This document shows, piece by piece, positions 1 to 12,344 of a stretch of DNA of 64,000 bases (the first letter of the stretch is position 1; every line of letters begins with the position of its first letter). Source of the stretch: Ziziphus jujuba (taxonomy: Eukaryota > Streptophyta > Magnoliopsida > Rosales > Rhamnaceae); assembly GCF_031755915.1 (NCBI RefSeq), contig NC_083383.1, forward strand, positions 934,001-998,000, given 5' to 3'. The notes beneath the pieces were generated by a model, which saw only the letters and a list, made by a program, of their open reading frames with translations, made no database searches and was not told the origin of the DNA. The position numbers and the translations under genes were made by a program.

Positions 1-93
1 TTGCAAGCAGGCAATGACTTTCATGTTATTTTTTGTAGCACCTAATCCCACTTGATCTAATTTTTATTTGGAATATTTCGATTTAAAACCCGC

Positions 94-521
94 GTGATAA
101 ATGCTTACGTGTGCTATTATTTCTTTACCCCACCACTCTCTGAACTTATGGTGGAATCAGATGCCCTCAACATTATCGGATGTCTAGCCAACAGAGACAA
201 GAGGTCTCTTCACTGGAAAGCTCATCATATTGTTAGTGACATTTTTTTGTTGTCTCAAAATTTTGTAGACGCCTCTTTTGTTTGGGTCCCACGAGCAGCA
301 AATAGAGTTGCTCACTCTGTAGGTCAATGGGCAAAGAGGCTTAGTTTCTTTGGTGAGGTGGATCACAACCACCTGCCTTCCTCTATTTTGTTGAATTTGA
401 TTCAGGATAGTGATTCGGTTGTAGCTGCCTGAATCGGGGCTTGGCGATTGCCTGCCCTTTCTTTTGGTTTCGAATAGATTCCCAGTTTCACCCCAAAAAA
501 AAAACAAAAAAAACAAAAAAC
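94..521 (+). pseudogene. LINE 3' end with RNase H-like remnant
   Basis: A 112-codon open frame (94-432) reads as the C-terminal part of the plant RVT_3 RNase H-like domain found at the end of non-LTR retrotransposon ORF2. It has the typical VESDALNII core, an HWKAHHIVSDI stretch, and the WVPRAANRVAH motif near its end. It stops at 432 and is followed by about 60 bases of 3' tail and an A-rich run at 494-521, as expected for the poly(A) end of a LINE. The reverse transcriptase and endonuclease parts are absent, so this is a 5'-truncated, dead copy, though its start may lie left of the window. I could not find the target-site duplication. A standalone RNase H-like gene is less likely because of the A-tail. 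Confidence 0.65.
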
Positions 522-1616
522 CGACCCCGTCATTTCAATCCTCGTTTTGTCAATTTTTTGCTTTTGCCTATGACCGCAATCCTTATTCGTTCCACCAAAT
601 TCCGTCCAACCAAATTCGTTATCGTCTTCGGTGGCAGTTGCAGCCGATTGGCCAAGCCCATGCTTCTGTCCCTTCCCTGCCCCAGTTCGAGTGGCAGTGC
701 AGCAAATGCTGGAAAAACTACCAAAAAAAAAAAAATTTTCGTTATCGTCTTTCAAAATTTCTTACGAATATTTTTTTGCGGAAGACATCATCTATTCATC
801 TTTGGCCTTTTCTTTTCTGTCCATTAAACGACAATTCGGTTATGAAGCTCTTACCGTTCTCGCTTTCCCTTCCTCCTTTATTTTTTGTCGCTGACAAGGT
901 TACCCGAGCAATCAATCGCCAGGTCTCCTCAGCTCCCGAAAGCTTCTTTCTCTGTTTAGTTTCATCAAGTCGGTTCTGACCCAGCTGGACCGTGGTCCTT
1001 ATCACAACAGATGTGTGTATTACGTTTTAACTTGAATCAAAAGCCAGAGACTAGTTTGTCTCTACCAAGCCAATCACATAGGACAAAGTTCAACTGTTAT
1101 TCTCATCCGTCTAACCCACCCATGGAAAACGTTTACAAAATGCAAATATGGTGCAGTTTCCAGTTGCTCTCTATTCAGAATTACCTTTGTTCCAATGGTA
1201 AGAACCTTAGACATAAATTGGGTTAATTGACCGGAAATAAATACCACCAAAAAAATAAAAATAAAAAATCAAATATATTCGGCTTTCACTCTTTCTCTGA
1301 GTCAGCCCAACCAACTAATTAATTGGTTTAGACTCCACAGTCTCCGTTGTAATCGAAAGGATATCCTAATCTTATGTTATGCATATGTCTAACCTGGTGA
1401 ATTTAAATTAAATTACAAACCCACCGCTAAAATCCATAACGGTCCCAACTGAGTCGAGTTCCTACCTTTGTTTTTGCGAGTTGACAATATATTGGTACAT
1501 AATGCAGTAATCATTCTAAGCAAATAATTAGTGGCAACTGGAACTTCAACTTTTCCTGATAAGTTAATTTGCTCATGCTATCTTTTCATGTTGACCTGAA
1601 CGTCAATTTGTGAATC
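522..1616. other. Intergenic, contains a short dispersed repeat
   Basis: No gene is supported here. Overlapping short open frames on both strands at 440-1000 show no family motif. Bases 683-730 are nearly repeated at 47305-47346 and end in an A-run, which suggests the tail of a small retroelement. The rest (1000-1616) is ordinary AT-rich spacer downstream of the canopy-like gene. Confidence 0.5.
683..735 (+). repeat. Dispersed repeat copy 1, A-tailed
   Basis: About 42 bases beginning TTCGAGTGGCAG and running through AATGCTG to ACTACC, then an A-run, are shared with 47305-47346 with about five mismatches. The A-run directly after the conserved part in both copies suggests the 3' end of a SINE- or LINE-derived element. 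No full element could be delimited. Confidence 0.5.
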
Positions 1617-4215
1617 TCAGAGCTCTCCATCTGATCCACCAACATGGCCATTTCCATGATGCAAATCACTGTACATACACAAAATTAATAATTCAGAAGA
1701 GCCAGTGACGAGTAGGGTCAATGATTTTGCTCAGAAGCCCTAAAAGTCTACTGTATGAAAAACATGGAAATTAACCTCCCTGACATCGCAGAACGTTGCT
1801 AAAATTTGGCCAAGTTTCATATATAGAATACGTAATAGTATTTGCATATTGCAGTGATGGTTGAATTAGATACTGAACCTTACCTTGTTTTGCTGCAATG
1901 CTTACTCAGACCTTGACATAAAACCTTGCTCACATCTCCTACCTTGACAGACCCTTTCTTTATCAGTTCCGCCAACTGCATTTATAAATTAACATGAACG
2001 GACATAACTGTCTTTTTCCACTATGCAAATAAAATAGAAAAATTATTTCTTTCAACAACAGGCAGAATTTGTGATCACCTCATCTTCTGTTTCCTCAAGT
2101 AACCTGTACCATTATACTCACAGGTTAGGTTTCTGAAACTTTAGGCTTAAAAATGGCAATAAAACTTAATATTTTCTACACAAGGCAAGGCAAGGCCAAT
2201 TACAACATTTCAAAAATAACCTCCACTCAAAAGGAATACAGCAAAAACAAATTTGATTTCTCGGTTCTCACCTCCCACAATAAGAAGATATATCTTTTGA
2301 ATATGCTCGAGCTTCTTGTTTATCTAAAAACACAAGAAACCAGAATATTATGAGATCCAACGTGAGTTCTCTTTGTGTGGCAACAAACTGCTAGCCTTAC
2401 CTATAAACCAATGTATACATGAAGTGGTTCCTTAAAACAATACTTCAGAAAGATACCACTAAACTAGAGTCGGTAAATTAAAAGACCTAAAATTAATTCC
2501 AAGTACAGATAACATAATAACTGCAATTCTTCCTCTTATATTAGCTGTTTGCCAAGTTACTGGAAAAACTATTAGTAAAGTTCTCCCTGATTGAGGAGAA
2601 TCAAGTGCATCAGCCTAGAATCTATGTCAATTATATAGGATTTATCATCAGCTCATCAATCAGATCTACTATGAAGAAATACATACCTGTCGTAAGGTTA
2701 TCCCAATTATCCACTTTGATCCACTCTTTTCTGGTTGAATCTACCTGCAAATGATGGACAGAAACTTAAATGTGCTCACACCAGATTACTTAAATGTGCT
2801 ATATAAACTGAATAGCTAATGAATAACAGTTTTTATGGAAGATGTTGAATGTGCAGCTGCCAGGGGTCCCATACTTTTAACAGAGTTATATTATGGCAGC
2901 AAGAGAGTTATAGCAATACTTCAAGAAGACACTAGAGAACATCTTATGTTAACCAGAACGTCATAGAAAGAAATTCTGAAACATAAGGTACACCGGAGAA
3001 AAACCAACATACTGAGACTCCATAGGAAAATGAAGAGAGTAACACGGTAAAATGAAATTAATTCAAAGTAGATTTACCTTCTGAAAAGTGTAATCTTGCA
3101 TCTTTTCACAAAGCCCATCGAGGAGGTCAACAACTCTTAGCTCACTGATTCTATTGAAAAAATACAATAACAAGTCACCATATGTGCAGATTCTATGGAT
3201 GTCTTAGTAACTCTTTTAATAAAGCACTCCCAATGAGATGTAATATCTACTATAAAAGTGAAGGTGGTTGGCAATGAAATGGCTATAGAGTGCCAAGTAT
3301 GAATCGAATAGCGCATTTAGAAAGACTCAAAACTTTGCCAGAATTTATGTCAACCCCAGTATGAATCCAACACAATGTCAGTGCCTTGTCATTATCTTAA
3401 TATACACAATTATATTCCATGTTTAAGAAAGACCCTAACTGAACAACAGTCTTGCTTAAAAAAGACTTACTACACTGATTAGTTTTCCTTTCTCAAGACA
3501 GTTGCTAATAACAAAAATTCAATATGCCCATTTCCAACAGCCCAGAATTAACTAATCCTTTTCATCTGTTGCATTATACAAATCTTGAACGAGTTTTACA
3601 TAGTTATAACAAAATACCAAGTTACTTACTAACAAACTATACTCGCCAAAATCAATCGTATAAGCCTCCTACCAATCGCATTCTAAAAACATTTCCACGA
3701 TTCTAATTAACATGAATATGAAGTTTACTGCATTTGAAAGGCAATGAGATATTGAAAGTATATACCTGTAATCAATTACCTTTCCTGTCCGTTGACCTTT
3801 AGAATCCAAGCGGTGTCTCATATCCAAATGATTCCTAGGCTTCTCCTGCAGAATTTTTTCAAAATATTTGTAGCAAAAAAATAAATAAATAAAATAAAAT
3901 AAAAGCAAGAGAATTCCGAATTAGACATAATGATAGTAATAATAAAAAATAAATCTTACATTCGAAAGTCCTCGCTCTAGCTCCTCCTGTAATGCATTTG
4001 CGATGAAAATTAACACAAATAAAAACAAATTACTAACAATCAATTTTAAATTTATTTGGATCCAAACTTTCGGATCGAGAAAATATGGAGACGATAAGAA
4101 AGAGAATTACTGCGACGGCATTGCAGGCAGCACACTTATCGTCGATGCAAAAGGAGACCGAGAAAATGGCGACCATCAAAATTAGCCTCAGCAACATTGA
4201 CCCGGCCATCGCCAT
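1617..4215 (-). CDS. Canopy/MSAP saposin-like ER protein (DUF3456)
   Basis: Nine exons on the minus strand: 4111-4215, 3960-3986, 3766-3845, 3078-3150, 2687-2744, 2272-2323, 2079-2103, 1884-1975 and 1617-1668. They sum to 564 bases, 187 residues. Residues 1-22 are a hydrophobic signal peptide (MLLRLILMVAIFSVSF). The mature part carries the six-cysteine saposin-like pattern of canopy/TLR4-regulator (MIR-interacting MSAP, DUF3456) proteins: CAAC near residue 31, LCEKM, SSYCGRLLEE, and LCQDLSKHC. Arabidopsis At1g42480 is of this kind. Animal canopy proteins are soluble ER co-chaperones that help fold receptors; the plant role is poorly known, so function here is inferred from family. The protein ends ...DGEL, which resembles but does not equal an HDEL/KDEL retention signal. 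All junctions are GT-AG and phases agree. Start chosen as the ATG opening the signal peptide. Confidence 0.88.
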
Positions 4216-5468
4216 CGTCTACGTCTCGTCTTCTTCTACGTCTCTCTGGTCTCGCTCCTCTCCCAAATTTCTTAAGCCTCTCTTCAGTCTTAACATCGTC
4301 CTCTTTTCCCACGCTTTCTTTCAACCTCCCCGGTTGGGCTCCTTTCCATTCTGGGCTCAACCTTTTTTGAACTAATTATGACCCAACTGTGCATTCAATC
4401 TCGGCCCATGTCGACAATCTCCACACACTCTCTCTCTCTCTCTTCTCATGTTACAAGGATCATTATCTGTTCTGAATTATTTATATTCATGAAGAAATTA
4501 ATTTTGCCCAGCCTGCTAATCCTGTGGTCAAGTGGGTGAGTCGTGTCCACCATATTACAGCTTCGAGGAGAGGCAGGCACAAAACAACCAGGAGAAATTA
4601 ATTTTTATCATCCAAAATAAATATTAAAAAAACTTGGCAGATGACTAAAATAAATTTAAAAGGTCAAAATATTGTGGAATTAGCTTAGCACATAGCATTA
4701 GAGTGTAGAATACAAAATTTCCACCCATTAATAAAAGGAACTGATATGTCTATGCCACCATTCACATGATAAACCCAACCCAACCCCTAAAAGCTGGAGT
4801 CCTAAACCAATATGTTTTTATTCAGGGATTACTTACATAGGGCCATAGGTCACTTTCAAATATCCTTTTCTTTTTTCTTTTTTTTTTCCCCCTTTTGTTT
4901 ATTTATTTATTTTATTATTATTATTATTATTATTATTTCCCTATCCTTTATGCACTCGAGTACCATTCACTCGAAAAGGGCACTATTTTTTATTTTTCTT
5001 ATTATTATTAATTTTGCTGGAATTTTTATTATTATTTTTTAATGGAGAAGAGGGCACTATTATATAATACGTAATGGTGCATACCATCCTCAGACCATTT
5101 TGTAATTAAGGTCATGTGGTCCAAAGCTAAAGTCCTTCAGCATCATTTTCTTTTTTATATATAACTTAGGTTCCAATTGGACAACTATGATGAATTCCCA
5201 TGTGACCTTGATTATTCTTCTCTGTCCTCAAATTCTTTTGTTTATACACCTATTCATTTCTCCCATCCCATACCCCAAAAATTGCCCATCTCTGCCCTAT
5301 CCTCTGTAACTTTTTTGTTGTTATTAATTTATATTACTTTTAGTTGTCATAAATCTATTCATCTATTTGTCCAATCGTAGGCACCGCGAACGTTGGCAAG
5401 CAGCGTAACTAGCTATAAGACTCCCTAAATATCCTTCAAATTATTATTATTTTTTTTTAAATCCCAAA
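4216..5468. other. Intergenic, promoter side of canopy gene
   Basis: No coding support. The first 200 bases are the promoter and 5' leader of the canopy-like gene; a CT-rich run (TCTCTCTCTC) lies near 4430. The rest is AT-rich, with TTATTA microsatellites at 4909-4936 and 5001-5035. Short open frames here are low-complexity. Confidence 0.6.
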
Positions 5469-5476
5469 ATTCATAA
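5469..5476. repeat. Left 8-bp target duplication of hAT element
   Basis: ATTCATAA, matching ATTCATAC at 6163-6170 with one mismatch. Eight bases is the hallmark length for hAT insertions. Confidence 0.65.
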
Positions 5477-6162
5477 TAGAAGTAGACATGGATTGGATTC
5501 ATCCCATTTTATACCAAAATACAATTCAATTTATATTTTTTGATTATCTAATATAAAATCTAATCAAAACATTTGAAATGTTAAATACAAATCAAACCAA
5601 AACATTTATGATCGATTTGGATTGGATTGGTTAATCGGTTTAAATTTTACTAGTCTATAAATATATAATAGAAATAAAAAGTTTTCCAAATATAAAATAT
5701 AAATAATAAATTTAGTTATCCAAATATAAAATATAATTAGCATAATTTAATATAGCTATCATCTTGCTCCTATAATTGAAAAAAAAAAAAAAATGTAGCA
5801 AGGTAAGTAAATGTTTAGAGTTATGGTGGTGGTACAGCGGTAAGACAAGTAAATGTTTAAGGTTCCAATTCAATTTGAGGATTGAAGATGAGATCGATGG
5901 GTTAAAAAATATATATATATATATATATATTAATATATAAAAATGAAAAAAAAATATAAAATATATCATATTTTTAATTATATAATATATGATTTGGATT
6001 TTATTAGATTTATATTTTCAATTCATAACCAATATAATCTAAATAATTTATAATATTTTGAATCTAATCTAATTAAATTGATGTAAAAATTTAATCAAAA
6101 CCACTAAAAATATATTGGATTAATTGATTTAAACTGATTTGATTAGATTTTGTTCACTCCTA
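5477..6162. mobile_element. Non-autonomous hAT-type element (686 bp)
   Basis: The element begins TAGAAGTAGACATGG and its other end, read on the opposite strand, is TAGGAGTGAACAAAA. These are imperfect terminal inverted repeats of the TAGGGGTG-like hAT type. It is bounded by ATTCATAA (5469-5476) and ATTCATAC (6163-6170), an 8-bp target duplication with one mismatch. The interior is non-coding, very AT-rich, and rich in GGATTGGATT/AATCCAATCC-like words in both orientations, including a (TA)n run at 5907-5930. No transposase remnant is visible, so it would need a transposase in trans. The divergence of its ends implies an old insertion. Confidence 0.68.
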
Positions 6163-6170
6163 ATTCATAC
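6163..6170. repeat. Right 8-bp target duplication of hAT element
   Basis: ATTCATAC, partner of 5469-5476. Confidence 0.65.
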
Positions 6171-7589
6171 AGGAGGATGAGATTAATAAAGTTTAGGTAC
6201 CCCAAATTTTATAGTCGGGCATATAACCATCATTTTTCCTTATTTTTCATGCCACTTATATAGGTTAGAATCTCAAACATTATTATGAACTTTTGAAACT
6301 TATGTTGGTATTGTAGTGGTTGAAAATTCAAATGAAGTTCACCTATAATAATGAAAAATAATAATAATAAATAAATAAAGTGCCAAAAAATGACTTACTT
6401 ATTCGTTGCCCCATCTAATACTTTCGAATTACATGAATGCGATGTATCAAATTATCTCTCAAATTAGGCTGTCCAAGAAAGCCTATAAATCACTTGGATT
6501 TCCTAATTTATAAAACCCAACAACCAGAGGTTCGCTATTCGATAAGGCTTGTTTTTCTTTAAATAATAAGTAATAATAAGGGCTTGTATTATTGTTATTT
6601 TACTTATTTATTTTTTTATTTTAAAGAAAGAAACAGAACGAGGGCAGTTAATTTAAATTTAATTTAACCGACACAAGAAAAATTCGGCTTCCTGAGCTTG
6701 ATGAATTGGGGAAGTAGTTAGAATTGGATGGATTGCGGTGCATAATAGTCATCTTTGACTCATAGCACACAGTGGGCCCCACTGTCTCTACCTACCAGTG
6801 GAAATTCCCGGTTTTTGGCCAATCAATAAATTTGATTAGTTTTAAAACAAAAAATAATATTAAAAGTTTCAATCAAAAAAGAAAAACATAAAAAAACACA
6901 AGGCAGGTGTGTAATGTTACTGTGCAGCCAATTTGTGCTCAGAAAAGCGCCAGATAAACCAACAAAAAATAAAAAAGGAGGCTCCAAATATTATTTTTTT
7001 AATATTAATTATTTAAATGAGGATAAAAAGAGAAGCAAGAAATGACTGAATGCTACCACCAACAACCGTACAACCCAGAGAGACGGTGATTCACAATCTC
7101 GAAGAACGCGGGCCCCATCTCGAAATCAGTGAACCGCGATCGGCGGCTGTGACGCTAGCTTGCACGGTAACCGTTGAAGGAGAGATCGTATTTGTATAAA
7201 ATGAAAGCTTAGACGCATGAGAAAAATAGAATTTCAAAAAAAGAAAAGAGAAAGAGAGTGAAGAAATACGAAAAAGTGGTAAATGCCAAACGGGAAAGAA
7301 AAGAGAGAGAGAGAGAGGAGCTGAGGAGGAGAGGTGAAAGAAAGAAAGCCTGAGGCTGATGGCTCGCCTTTTTCTTTTCTAAATAATAATAATTCCATTT
7401 TTTTAATCTGTGCTGTGTCGCTTTACTATTCTCCTTCCCGACCAATCTAGCAAAATTTTCTATTAATTTATTTTATAATATAAAATATTTTTATTTATAT
7501 ATAATGCTGTATATTTATTTTATGTATATAATATAAGCTCAGGCTCTATAATAGAGTATGATGATCGATCCCTTTTGTAGTATTAAAAA
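6171..7589. other. Intergenic
   Basis: No gene recognised. AT-rich spacer with a GA-rich patch at 7241-7350. The sequence from about 7050 to 7200 has higher GC and may be part of the promoter region of the F-box gene that follows. Confidence 0.5.
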
Positions 7590-9052
7590 ACCTACTCCGG
7601 TTTTAAGAGCTTGAGAATCCCATCTCAGAGTTTGAGCTTTTTCCTTCTCCAAGCTTCATTGGCCGCTCAGTATCAAATTCAACGTTGTTTCGCATTTCGA
7701 TTTATCGCTGCTCTGCAATGTTCCAGCAATGTACAAGTAAGTTGTGTTCTTTGGGTGAGGAGGGGTTGGTTTCGGGGTCTGATTTTTATATGAGATGGTG
7801 TCTGGTTTCCATAAAATCGGTGGAAAAAGTAGTAAATTTGGAAAAAAGAATTTAGATTTAGAGGATAATTAAAAGCAGTTGTTCTAAAAATCAGGTTTTT
7901 GATACAAATCCGTTCTTGGGTTTCATATACTTTACTAATTTTCAATGACCAAAATGGAGCATCGGCGTGCTTTAGTTTCCCTTTCTTTTTTTTTTAAATA
8001 TATATATATACTTTTTTAATTTTTCATGTATGGTTTTGAATTTTGATGGAAAATTGCTGCTGATTGATTCGGTGACATGATATGGAACTTGATAAATACT
8101 ACTCTGATTTGGTTTAAATGACTCTGCTCAGCTGATTCCAGATTGCGATTGTAATCTTACATTAAAATCCCAAGATTAATTATTCTTTTCGTTAAAATAC
8201 ACATTCCAAAATGGACCACAATTTCTTTATTTTACCATTTTTCTTATCTGTTTGAATGATGTTGAACTTTAGGGATTGAGGCATTTATATATATGGTGAA
8301 ACTTGTGAACGCACTAGTAAAATTATGTAAATCTAACAGATTCCTTTTATAACGTATTGCTTCAGATTTGGTAGTGGTAAAATTTGGCGACCTTTCTTTT
8401 TATTTCTTTGTAAATACAGGTTACGCAATTGTTTTATTTTCTACTTGCATACACAGTTTATTATTCTTTTGCTTTTTGTATTTTCAGCATAGTAATCGGT
8501 TGGCCATCTGTTTGGTACAAGGGAGTATGGACAAGAAACATTATGTTTTACAATATTCTGTTAGGTAGCTCAAATTCAAAATATAGTGCTCGATACTTTC
8601 TTCTTTGTTTTTTTTCTTTCCATGATTTTCATATGCTTGCACCTATCTGCATATTAAAAAGAGAAGATTTGATATATTAGTTAATAATGGTAGTCCGCTG
8701 CTTGTATTTTATAATTTGAAAATTTTGGATTTGGCTATTCGGTATGTAAATTTAGAAATTTGCATGTGTGAACTTATAGGTTACCCCTTCCGATGTGTAG
8801 TCTTGATGAGTGGATTATGTTTATGCTCTAACTTCCATGAATTATGGGTTCAAATATTTGGTATGTACCTGTAGAAATTTGCCTCTGTGGAATTGAAGAT
8901 TACCTTTTTTAAAAGGTTGTGGCCTTGATGAATGGCTCATGTTATATGTTTCTACTTCATTCAGGTTATGGCATATTTGATGAATACCAGAAGAGTGGGT
9001 AGTTGTAAGATAGTTATGGGTATATGTTGCTTCTCTCAAAAGACTAATACAG
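7590..9052 (+). other. Probable 5' UTR exon and leader intron of F-box gene
   Basis: The stretch about 7600-7734 has leader-like composition and ends in a good donor (CAA|GTAAGTTG at 7735). A matching acceptor, ATACAG, ends at 9052, two bases before the F-box start codon at 9054. This predicts a 5' leader intron of about 1.3 kb (7735-9052). Its interior is U-rich and holds no coding signal. The 5' end of the transcript is not determinable here. Inference from splice sites only. Confidence 0.5.
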
Positions 9053-9053
9053 A

Positions 9054-10790
9054 ATGTTGTCCGAGAGACTGACTGGTGAAAAATCTCTAAGTCAAGACTT
9101 CGAAGCTTTGAGTGTGTCAAAGCGTCTCGTGAGAAGTGTGAGCCATAAGTTAAGGAAGAAGAATCAAAGAGGCCGAATAGAGGAAGAGGATGATGTGAAA
9201 GGGATATCTTTGAGATGTCTTACTTTTTATGGCAGGGGTGGGGGTTGCAAAGTGGGAGCTGACATAGGTGATGAATTTGGAGATCCAAGTAGCAGGAGGA
9301 GGTCAAGTGCCAGTGATGAAGGCAAGGGGTATAAACCGATATGCAGCACTGAGGAAACTGGAATGGACTGCTTCTCATATGGAGTAAAAGAGAGATTTTG
9401 GAAGAAACATAACAGAAAGGAGTTTGAGCTTGAAGAGTCCATAAGAAATAGTAGAATGCACATATTTCTTCCAGATGACATACTGGAAATGTGTTTGGTG
9501 AGGCTCTCACTGACCAGTCTTATGACTGCACGCCTTGTGTGCAAGAAATGGAGATACTTAACTACCACACCTCGTTTCCTGCAAATGAGGCGGGAGGGTT
9601 ATCATCAGAATCCATGGTTGTTTTTGTTTGGTGCTGTTAAAGAAGGCTACTGCTCTGGGGAGATACATGTACTGGATGTGTCCCTAGACCAATGGCATAG
9701 GATAGATGCTGATGTTCTCAGAGGAAGGTTCATGTTCTCTGTTGCCAGCATCCTGGAGGATATTTATGTTGTTGGAGGGTGTTCTAGCTTGACCAACTTT
9801 GGCAAGATGGATAGAAGCTCATTCAAGACACATAAAGGAGTAATGATTTTTAGTCCTTTGACTAAATCTTGGCGTAAAGTTGCATCTATGAAGTATGCAA
9901 GATCAATGCCTGTCTTAGGAGTTGCTGAGGTCAGTTCTGATTTTTCAGCTGTTCAGAGTCATCAAATTCGAACAGATAGGCGTTTTTCCCGGTCACGGGG
10001 TGGTGGGGTGTCAGATGTTTATGAAGATCCTCATAGGCTCTCTCTGAGGCGTCAATATAGAAATGCATTTGAAGAAAGCGAGGCCTTGCCAAATAGAAAG
10101 TCATTCAAGTTTGTTAGACCAAAAAGTGATCACTCAAGCACAAAAGGTTATAAAAGGTTTGTTCTCATTGCTGTGGGTGGTCATGGATCTTGGGATGAGC
10201 CTCTGGATTTTGCAGAAATTTATGATCCTTTGTCAAATAAATGGACAGAGATCCAAAGGTTGCCTGTAGATATTGGTGTTGTTTGTGCTGGGGCCGTTTG
10301 TAATGGGATTTTCTATGTTTATTCTGAGACTGACAAGCTTGCAGGATATGATATAGAAAGAGGCTTTTGGATTGGAATCCAAACTACTCCATTTCCATCT
10401 CTTGTTCATGAGTACTACCCAAAGCTTGTATCTTGCAAGGGTCGGCTGTTCATGCTTTCTGTTTCCTGGTGTGAAGGAGATGGTCAGATAGGCCGGAGAA
10501 ACAAGGCCGTTAGAAAGTTATGGGAGCTAGACCTTATGTATCTTACCTGGACAGAGGTCTCAGTACATCCTGATGCTCCAATGGACTGGAATGCCTTTTT
10601 CATGGCTGACCGAAGCCTGATTTTTGGGGTTGAGATGTTCAAAATATTTGGTCAAGTACTGGAATTTTTGACTGTATGTAATGTGTCAGATAAGCGGATG
10701 AAATGGCGTCATTTATCAAGCAGTCATGTATCTCATGAATTGGATGCTTCATCGTGCATGACAAAATCCATGGCCGTGCTACATTTGTAA
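9054..10790 (+). CDS. CFK1: F-box/kelch-repeat protein, CFK1 type
   Basis: Intronless coding region of 578 residues. After a basic, charged N-terminal part (residues 1-130) comes an F-box at about 136-180 (FLPDDILEMCLVRLSLTSL, then ARLVCKKWR). It should bind SKP1 and make the protein a substrate receptor of an SCF ubiquitin ligase. Kelch-type repeats follow: YVVGGCSS near 237 with FSPLTKSWRKVASM, and IAVGGHGSWDEP near 371 with AEIYDPLSNKW, plus weaker blades to the end. Length and architecture fit Arabidopsis At5g42350/At5g42360. At5g42350 is CFK1, reported to associate with the COP9 signalosome and to target the DNA methyltransferase DRM2. The assignment to CFK1 rather than another F-box/kelch gene rests on overall layout and recall, not on an alignment. 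Start chosen because a splice acceptor lies just upstream of this ATG. Confidence 0.85.
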   Translation: MLSERLTGEKSLSQDFEALSVSKRLVRSVSHKLRKKNQRGRIEEEDDVKGISLRCLTFYGRGGGCKVGADIGDEFGDPSSRRRSSASDEGKGYKPICSTEETGMDCFSYGVKERFWKKHNRKEFELEESIRNSRMHIFLPDDILEMCLVRLSLTSLMTARLVCKKWRYLTTTPRFLQMRREGYHQNPWLFLFGAVKEGYCSGEIHVLDVSLDQWHRIDADVLRGRFMFSVASILEDIYVVGGCSSLTNFGKMDRSSFKTHKGVMIFSPLTKSWRKVASMKYARSMPVLGVAEVSSDFSAVQSHQIRTDRRFSRSRGGGVSDVYEDPHRLSLRRQYRNAFEESEALPNRKSFKFVRPKSDHSSTKGYKRFVLIAVGGHGSWDEPLDFAEIYDPLSNKWTEIQRLPVDIGVVCAGAVCNGIFYVYSETDKLAGYDIERGFWIGIQTTPFPSLVHEYYPKLVSCKGRLFMLSVSWCEGDGQIGRRNKAVRKLWELDLMYLTWTEVSVHPDAPMDWNAFFMADRSLIFGVEMFKIFGQVLEFLTVCNVSDKRMKWRHLSSSHVSHELDASSCMTKSMAVLHL

Positions 10791-12344
10791 AGTTCTCTGC
10801 ATTTTTTTAGCTCCAGTAATATTTTAGATTTCCATCCTCCCTCATGTAAGACATATTGAGCATACACTGCAAATGTGATTGAATTCTTCAGATATAATGA
10901 ATTTGTATCCTGGTAACTCCTGCCCATGAACTCAATTTCCTTAATAATTTCTATTAGAGGTATGTATGGTATGCGCATTGTCTTTGATTTAATATGATTG
11001 GTTATATAATTTTAGTCTCACATTGTTTGACCCTATATTGGTTTATCAGTGTGTATCTTAGACTCATTTTTTTATCAAATTTCAGATTCCTGTTACATTT
11101 TTAGCTTAGTGACGGCATGTTTTTCAAAACTTTTTGACATTCTTCCTCGGGCACGTTTGACTGAAATAAAAAAATAAAAAAGAGGTAAGCAATTATTTAG
11201 CGAAGGAATTTTCGGTGCTTTTATTGTACTGATTAGATAATCGTATTCTGAATCTTTTTATTTTTATTGTTATTATTTTCTTTTGAAGGGATTAACCAAG
11301 GAATTGATAAAATTGCATTCTGAATCTGAATGGTTTTCATATCTATCGAAAAGTGTTTTAACTATTTTCTCGCCAGATCTTTTGGACAAATGTTAAATTA
11401 TGTAAGAGGAATTTTATTTTATTTTTTTTGCTGCAAGCATGATTGGACCTGGAATCCTAATTTGCAGTTGATCATTCTGGTTAGAAAAAAACCTGACGTA
11501 TAAGTCTTATTCATCCGATTAAGGATTCAAAACTCAGCTTATGGTTTCTCCGTTGGGTGCTGGGTTGAGATATTCAACTTTTCTTCTGGAGTGGAGCTGC
11601 TGAGTACTCAACTATTCAAATGGAAGTATGTGTCAACTAGTGGACGGAAAAAATTGATTTCTAGATCGGTGTCGGAGACAAGTTTCAAGTATCCAAAATT
11701 CCCCAGCGAAAAATGAAACTCGTTTAGAGCAGTATTAATTGACAAAAAAATGCGTCAAATAGATTTTTTTTGGGGATAAAGAATGCGTCAAATAGATTTG
11801 GACGAAGAGTATAAAGCCAAAAGGTCATTATCACTTGCAGTGCAATATAATTTTGTATTTCAGTGAACTTTTCAGCTCTTAAGGTAAAGAAAAAAAAAAT
11901 CCAACCTTGGAATTTGAAATTCCAAATCCACTTCCTGCGTTTGCATAACCATGAATACTTTAGTACGGAGCCTAAGATTATATGCTTTCTTTCGCAAAAC
12001 TAAATAAAATGGGAGTTGAAATGGGCAGAGGGATTAGAGGATAACGAAAGAGATTGCATAAATTTTATTGCCCCTAATGATCAGGTAGAATCTTACTAAT
12101 AGTGAAATTGAGTTTTGAACTCCATATCCAGCAGAAAAACAAGAATAAATTTAACAATCTTGATTCTAATTCTATAACTGTAGTTCATGAATAGAATCTT
12201 TAAATTGATGGAAACTGCATAATCAAAAACAAATGAACAATAGTCAAAATCCTTTACAAAAGGTAAGCCGTAAACCTGTATAAAACAATATCTACCTTCG
12301 CTTTGAAGCTTTGCACACCACACCAAGAAAACTCATACAGAAGT
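10791..12344. other. Intergenic between convergent genes
   Basis: Spacer between the 3' ends of the F-box gene (+) and the U-box gene (-), holding both 3' UTRs. AT-rich, with no further open frame or repeat that I can support. Confidence 0.6.

Noticed and set aside
4085..4375. 96-codon plus-strand frame at the canopy gene start
   Set aside because: Antisense of the signal-peptide exon and promoter; the minus-strand gene explains the region.
9220..9568. Minus-strand frames within the F-box gene
   Set aside because: Antisense of the F-box protein coding region; low-complexity Ser/Leu composition.
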